A stretch of DNA of 24,322 bases from Candidatus Falkowbacteria bacterium CG10_big_fil_rev_8_21_14_0_10_43_11 (GTDB lineage Bacteria > Patescibacteriota > Patescibacteriia > Patescibacteriales > XYC2-FULL-47-12). Made by a program: the position numbers and the translations under genes. The stretch lies in NCBI GenBank assembly GCA_002778635.1, contig PFAS01000075.1, positions 1-24,322 on the forward strand, written 5' to 3'. A model generated the notes under the pieces. The model had not been told where the DNA came from. It saw only the letters and a program-made list of their open reading frames with translations, and ran no database searches. Positions 21,151 through 24,322 of the stretch are shown piece after piece. The stretch's first letter is position 1. Each line of letters begins with the position of its first letter.

Positions 21151-21573
21151 ATGGCTAAGGAAATTTTAACAAAAATAAAATTACAAATCAGAGGAGGACA
21201 GGCAAACCCAGCGCCGCCGGTCGGTCCGGCTTTGGGGCAGGCTGGTTTGAACATTCAGGAATTCTGCACCCGCTTTAACGAAAAAACCAAAAGCCAGATG
21301 GGTGAATTAATTCCCGTGGAAATAACGGTTTATAAAGACCGCAAGTATGATTTTATCTTAAAAAAACCGCCGGCGTCGGAACTGTTAAAAAAATACGCCA
21401 AAGCGCAAAAAGGCTCCGGAAAACCGCTGACGGAGAAGGTGGGCACGATTACGCGCGTGCAATTGAAAGAAATCGCGGAAATAAAGATGTCGGACTTAAA
21501 CGCGAACGATGCGGAAGCGGCCATGAACATTATTGCGGGAACGGCAAGGCAAATGGGAATTGAAATTAAGTAA
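21151..21573 (+). CDS. rplK: 50S ribosomal protein L11
   Basis: This 140-aa protein is part of the GTPase-associated centre. The N-terminal domain shows KLQIRGGQANPAPPVGPALG and GLNIQEFCTRFNEKT. The rRNA-binding C-terminal domain shows KPPASELLKK, then KVGTITRVQLKEIAEIK and AMNIIAGTARQMGI. Length is normal. It stands between nusG and rplA. Confidence 0.97.
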   Translation: MAKEILTKIKLQIRGGQANPAPPVGPALGQAGLNIQEFCTRFNEKTKSQMGELIPVEITVYKDRKYDFILKKPPASELLKKYAKAQKGSGKPLTEKVGTITRVQLKEIAEIKMSDLNANDAEAAMNIIAGTARQMGIEIK

Positions 21574-21597
21574 GAAGTTAGAAGTAAGAAGTAAAAA
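21574..21597. repeat. GTAAGAAG word repeat after rplK
   Basis: GTAAGAAGTTAGAAGTAAG and AAGTAAAA follow the rplK stop directly. The words are the reverse complement of the ACTTCTT tract at 14829-14866. Confidence 0.55.
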
Positions 21598-21613
21598 AAA
21601 TATTAATAATTTT

Positions 21614-21694
21614 TGTCATTCTTAACGAAGCGATAGCGGAGTGAAGAATCTATAGATCCTTCGTCGCTCCTTTTAGTCGCTCCTCGGGATGACA
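21614..21694. repeat. GTCATTC...GGATGAC interspersed palindrome
   Basis: GTCATTCTTAACGAAGCG (left) and CTCCTCGGGATGAC (right) are imperfect reverse complements. A central GAAGAATC-TATA-GATCCTTC palindrome lies between them. I recall similar GTCATTC-GAAGCGAAG-GGATGAC sequences as scattered palindromes in many bacterial genomes. Here the element sits inside the rplK-rplA operon. Confidence 0.7.
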
Positions 21695-21749
21695 ATTAAT
21701 CTGTGGGAGATAGAAAAAACATAATCTGTCACTACCACCACAAAATTTT

Positions 21750-22430
21750 ATGGCCAAATCAAAAAGAATGACTGAAATTTCCAAACTCGTTGATAAAACC
21801 AAAAGCTATCCCATAGCGGAAGCGGTAGCGTTAGTGAAAAAAACTTCCAAGGTGAAGTTTGACGCCAACGTTGAATTGCACGCCAAATTGGGAATTGACC
21901 CCACCAAAGGCGAACAGCAGATGCGCGCGTTCGTTACCCTTCCCAAAAGCGCCAGCAAGAAAAAAATCGTTATTGCCTTTGTGGGCGCAAACGATGAAAA
22001 AGCGGCGAAAGACGCCGGCGCGGACATTGCCGGCGGCGAAGAATTGATAAAAAAAATCATTGCCACCAAAAAAACCGATTTTGACATCGCGGTCGCGACG
22101 CCCGAGATGATGAAAGTACTGGCGCCGGCTGCCAAAATTTTAGGTCCGCGCGGTTTGATGCCTTCGCCAAAAAACAATACGGTGTCGCCGAACATTAAAG
22201 CGGTGATTGAAGAAATTAAAAAAGGAAAAATGGCTTTTAAAAACGACGCCGGCGGAAATGTGCATTTAGTTATTGGCAAAATTTCTTTTACCGATGAAGA
22301 GTTGACCGCTAATTTCGCCGTGGTACTGGAAGCAATCCGCAAAGCGAAACCGGCCAGTTCCAAAGGCACCTATCTGCAAAATGTGAGCGTTTGTTCGGGA
22401 ATGGGACCGGGAATAAAAATACAGTTGTAA
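21750..22430 (+). CDS. rplA: 50S ribosomal protein L1
   Basis: This 226-aa ribosomal protein binds 23S rRNA at the L1 stalk and often represses its own operon. Conserved parts are ELHAKLGIDPTKGEQQMRA near the N-terminus, then MMKVLAPAAKILGPRGLMPSPKN in the middle, and AIRKAKPASSKGTYLQNVSV at the end. rplJ and rplL, which often follow, are absent: two hairpins end the operon here. The start ATG has no SD. Confidence 0.97.
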   Translation: MAKSKRMTEISKLVDKTKSYPIAEAVALVKKTSKVKFDANVELHAKLGIDPTKGEQQMRAFVTLPKSASKKKIVIAFVGANDEKAAKDAGADIAGGEELIKKIIATKKTDFDIAVATPEMMKVLAPAAKILGPRGLMPSPKNNTVSPNIKAVIEEIKKGKMAFKNDAGGNVHLVIGKISFTDEELTANFAVVLEAIRKAKPASSKGTYLQNVSVCSGMGPGIKIQL

Positions 22431-22461
22431 GTTAATGATAATAAATTATAAGTTTAAAAAT

Positions 22462-22493
22462 ATAAAATACGAGGTGCAAGCCTCGTATTTTAT
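22462..22493 (+). terminator. Hairpin after rplA
   Basis: ATAAAATACGAGG/CCTCGTATTTTAT is a perfect 13-bp stem with loop TGCAAG. The T-rich run is part of the 3' arm and no separate T-tail follows. It is 31 nt after the rplA stop. Confidence 0.75.
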
Positions 22494-22528
22494 AGGGTCT
22501 ATCGCCAAGAAAATTTTATGTTTCGTCG

Positions 22529-22566
22529 CGCCGCAGCATCTTAAAGGAGGCTGCGGCGTTTTTATT
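22529..22566 (+). terminator. Strong terminator with SD-like loop
   Basis: CGCCGCAGC/GCTGCGGCG (9 bp, GC-rich) encloses a 12-nt loop and is followed by TTTTTATTT. The loop plus the first stem base reads ATCTTAAAGGAGG, containing an SD-like AAAGGAGG. It is the second stem-loop after rplA and isolates the 418-aa gene. Confidence 0.9.
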
Positions 22567-22665
22567 TCTTGCCTCTTTTCTGAATATGCTAATATTTTAG
22601 TAAAATTAGCTCTAAAAGCTAGCTAGTTAAAAACTAGTTAAGAAACTGTTCTTTAAAAAATCAAT

Positions 22666-23922
22666 ATGAATGCCAAAGATGAAAAAATCAAAATACAAAA
22701 AGAAAGGGTTAAGAAAATGAACATGCGGGAACAAAATGTAATTGAAGCAAGAAAGTTCTTAAAAAACTTTCTGAACATGGCAAAAACGGGAGACCAGCTC
22801 ACTCTTTATAAGGGGCCAATGGAAACGGTGGAACGAAATAATGTTTTTTATGCCGGTTATCATTCGGGCAACATCTTGGTTAACATAGGCGACTTTATGC
22901 ATTTAAACGGCCAAGCGTTGCTTAGCGATGCGAAATGGAGTGATTTTAAAAAAAAATCGCAAGGTCACACAGTAAAATTGCATATAGGCTATACTGACGA
23001 TAAAGAAAATAAAAATGTTCTTAAAAATGCTTGGTGCGACAGCCCTTTGGGCACGGTAACCCAAATAGGGCGCAAAATTTTCCTAAATGGAGAGGAAAAA
23101 TATAATGGGCATTGGCAGGAGTGGCGGCCGCATCCGGAAGGGATTATAGTATTAACAGATAGCGGCAATAAATTAACTCTGATTAAAACTTCAGGGGAAG
23201 AGCAGATTATTTATGAGGGACCGTGGCATCAAGTTATTGGAATTGATGGGCAGGGCATTTTAATTATCAAAGCGCCAGGAGATGATTTATGTGATTACGC
23301 TTATAAAGATGAATTATTTCACATTCTCCTTGGCACAAAAATATTTTTTAACGGAGTGGAAATACCTCTAGAGGAGAGGGACAAAGATCTTTGCCTTGGG
23401 CACCCCCTTGGGGGCGTGGTTATTTTTAGAAACGGGGAATATTTATTAAACGGCAAACAAGTGGTTGGACGCGGACTCGATTGGCTCCTCGGCCGCAATA
23501 CTAAAAAATGGTACGAACCATTTTTCCACCGTAACTGGATGTGCCGCATTTATTACGGCAAACATACAAAGTTTTTGATTGATGAAACAGTGCTTTTTAA
23601 ATGTGAATGCAAAGAAAGAGAGGTTCCTGATGTACAACATCACGATATGGGAATACTGATAAATTATAGAGGGGTGTTGCATATAAATGGGCAAAAAATT
23701 TACGATGGACCGGAAGAAGATTATTTTGCTACCCCCAAAGGAGCGATGATTAAAGACGGAAATAAATTTATTCATGTTTATTTGACGGGAGATGATCAAT
23801 TTAGCGCTATTGTCGCCACGACTATTTACGAGGGAAATTGCGACAGATTTCAGATTTTAGACGAAAACCTCATAATTTACGATAAAAAAAACCGCAGTAA
23901 AATTTTTGTAGTAAAAGGATGA
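22666..23922 (+). CDS. 418-aa repeat protein, probably beta-rich, unknown function
   Basis: I do not recognise this protein. A basic helical N-terminus (about 1-42) is followed by about 370 residues of short beta-strand units. A recurring unit places a hydrophobic stretch before Asn-Gly: HLNGQ (79-83), FLNGEEKYNG (139-148), FFNGV (227-231), LLNGK (260-264) and HINGQKIYDG (339-348). Preceding strands resemble GIIVLTDSGNKLTL and GILINYRGVLHI. This suggests a propeller-like or solenoid fold. Six cysteines occur, including CEC (313-315). There is no signal or TM helix. It is a single-gene unit with terminators on both sides. A second start at Met18 or Met20 is possible, and no clear SD precedes Met1. 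Confidence 0.8.
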   Translation: MNAKDEKIKIQKERVKKMNMREQNVIEARKFLKNFLNMAKTGDQLTLYKGPMETVERNNVFYAGYHSGNILVNIGDFMHLNGQALLSDAKWSDFKKKSQGHTVKLHIGYTDDKENKNVLKNAWCDSPLGTVTQIGRKIFLNGEEKYNGHWQEWRPHPEGIIVLTDSGNKLTLIKTSGEEQIIYEGPWHQVIGIDGQGILIIKAPGDDLCDYAYKDELFHILLGTKIFFNGVEIPLEERDKDLCLGHPLGGVVIFRNGEYLLNGKQVVGRGLDWLLGRNTKKWYEPFFHRNWMCRIYYGKHTKFLIDETVLFKCECKEREVPDVQHHDMGILINYRGVLHINGQKIYDGPEEDYFATPKGAMIKDGNKFIHVYLTGDDQFSAIVATTIYEGNCDRFQILDENLIIYDKKNRSKIFVVKG

Positions 23923-23944
23923 ATCTTTGCCAGCACAACCACCG

Positions 23945-23981
23945 GCCTCCGCCATAAAAACGCGGGGGCTTTTCTTTTTTG
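23945..23981 (+). terminator. Intrinsic terminator
   Basis: GCCTCCGC/GCGGGGGC (8 bp, one T-G pair) with loop CATAAAAAC is followed by TTTTCTTTTTT. It ends the 418-aa gene. Confidence 0.9.
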
Positions 23982-23998
23982 CTTTTTTAATTTTAATC

Positions 23999-24060
23999 TG
24001 TTAAAATAACATCATTACTATTTTTCCACAACACACAACAAGGAGGGTTTTATTAACCTC
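23999..24060 (+). promoter_or_regulatory. Promoter and leader of the dCMP deaminase gene
   Basis: TGT-TAAAAT (23999-24007) is an extended -10, giving a start near 24014. The leader contains a strong SD, AAGGAGGG (24040-24047), but the ATG is 31 nt further on (24079). GAGG can pair with CCTC (24057-24060) over the loop, which would hide the SD. No other ATG lies between. Confidence 0.5.
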
Positions 24061-24078
24061 TATTTTTGTACCTAAATT

Positions 24079-24322
24079 ATGGAAAAGCAACATAATGACT
24101 CTGAAAAAAAACGAGAAAATTACTTAAGCTGGGATGAAACTTTTATGCTGGTGGCCGGCGTTATCGCTCAGCGATCCAAAGACCCAAATACGCAGTTGGG
24201 AGCCTGTATTGTTGATGAGAATAATGTTATTGTAGGATTGGGGTATAACGGCTTTCCACGCGGCTGTTCGGACGATTTGTTGCCCTGGCGGCGCGGGCGG
24301 GAATTCAAGCTGTCTGAAACAA
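24079..24322 (+). CDS. dCMP deaminase (partial, 3' end outside the window)
   Basis: The first 81 codons are visible. The fold start LSWDETFMLVAGVIAQRSKDPNTQLGACIV, then VGLGYNGFPRGCSDD, is characteristic of dCMP/cytidine deaminase-family proteins related to ComEB. These convert dCMP to dUMP for thymidylate synthesis. The zinc site (HxE and PCxxC) lies beyond the window edge, so activity cannot be judged. The start follows a leader with a distant SD. It is a separate unit after a strong terminator. Confidence 0.9.
   Translation, partial: MEKQHNDSEKKRENYLSWDETFMLVAGVIAQRSKDPNTQLGACIVDENNVIVGLGYNGFPRGCSDDLLPWRRGREFKLSET

Noticed and set aside
21806..22369. 187-aa open frame on the minus strand inside rplA
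   Set aside because: It is fully antisense to a clear L1 gene, with low-complexity hydrophobic composition and no start signals.
22435..22626. 63-aa open frame after rplA
   Set aside because: It runs through two strong terminator hairpins (22462-22493 and 22529-22566), has no SD and gives an unnatural protein.

Overview
The window reads as a chromosomal segment of a Patescibacteria/CPR bacterium, most like Parcubacteria. This placement is inferred from gene content and style, not from a database search. The supporting signs are AT-rich, hairpin-rich spacers and many starts without a Shine-Dalgarno (SD) site. There are also small membrane proteins with no recognisable family, an sCache sensor protein with no output domain, and an NLPY motif in PrmC. 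Core translation genes are present, and a simple fermentative pair (GAPDH, lactate dehydrogenase) is next to them. TGA behaves as a stop codon, for example at the end of cca and prmC, so the standard bacterial code applies. None of the three tRNA genes shows an encoded CCA where its end is visible, and a CCA-adding enzyme gene lies nearby.

Layout. 1-3466 (minus): tRNA-Ala and a cut tRNA-Pro, a cyclophilin lipoprotein, a two-TM protein and the CCA-adding enzyme. 3500-4712 (plus): a small soluble protein, a possible nine-codon micro-gene with its own terminator, and an orphan sCache protein with a structured leader. 4713-5400 is a gene-poor, decayed-looking stretch. It holds a nested hairpin, a promoter-driven ORF broken by two in-frame stops, an intact tRNA-Val(CAC), and the 5' half of a second tRNA-Val. 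5439-10411 (minus): rpsB-tsf-ricT, GAPDH, LDH and a small Cys-rich protein, with a long structured leader before rpsB. 10661-13626 (plus): rpmE, prfA and prmC (release factor 1 beside its methylase), then a coiled-coil protein. 13696-17831 (minus): an unknown membrane protein, rodA, rplY and a DUF3048 protein. 18079-22430 (plus): gyrB, then secE-nusG-rplK-rplA from a consensus promoter. 22666 to the end (plus): a 418-aa repeat protein and the start of a dCMP deaminase.

Two patterns cut across the annotation. First, nearly every longer spacer is made of short, imperfectly repeated words, often folded as an inverted repeat. Closely related word tracts also sit in frame inside cca and prmC, where they encode extra residues between conserved motifs. 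Second, three 5' leaders (sCache gene, rpsB, secE) share a hairpin of the form TTC(Y)CGA-six bases-TCGG(G)AA, which suggests a recurring leader RNA element. Both are read from sequence alone and need comparative tests.
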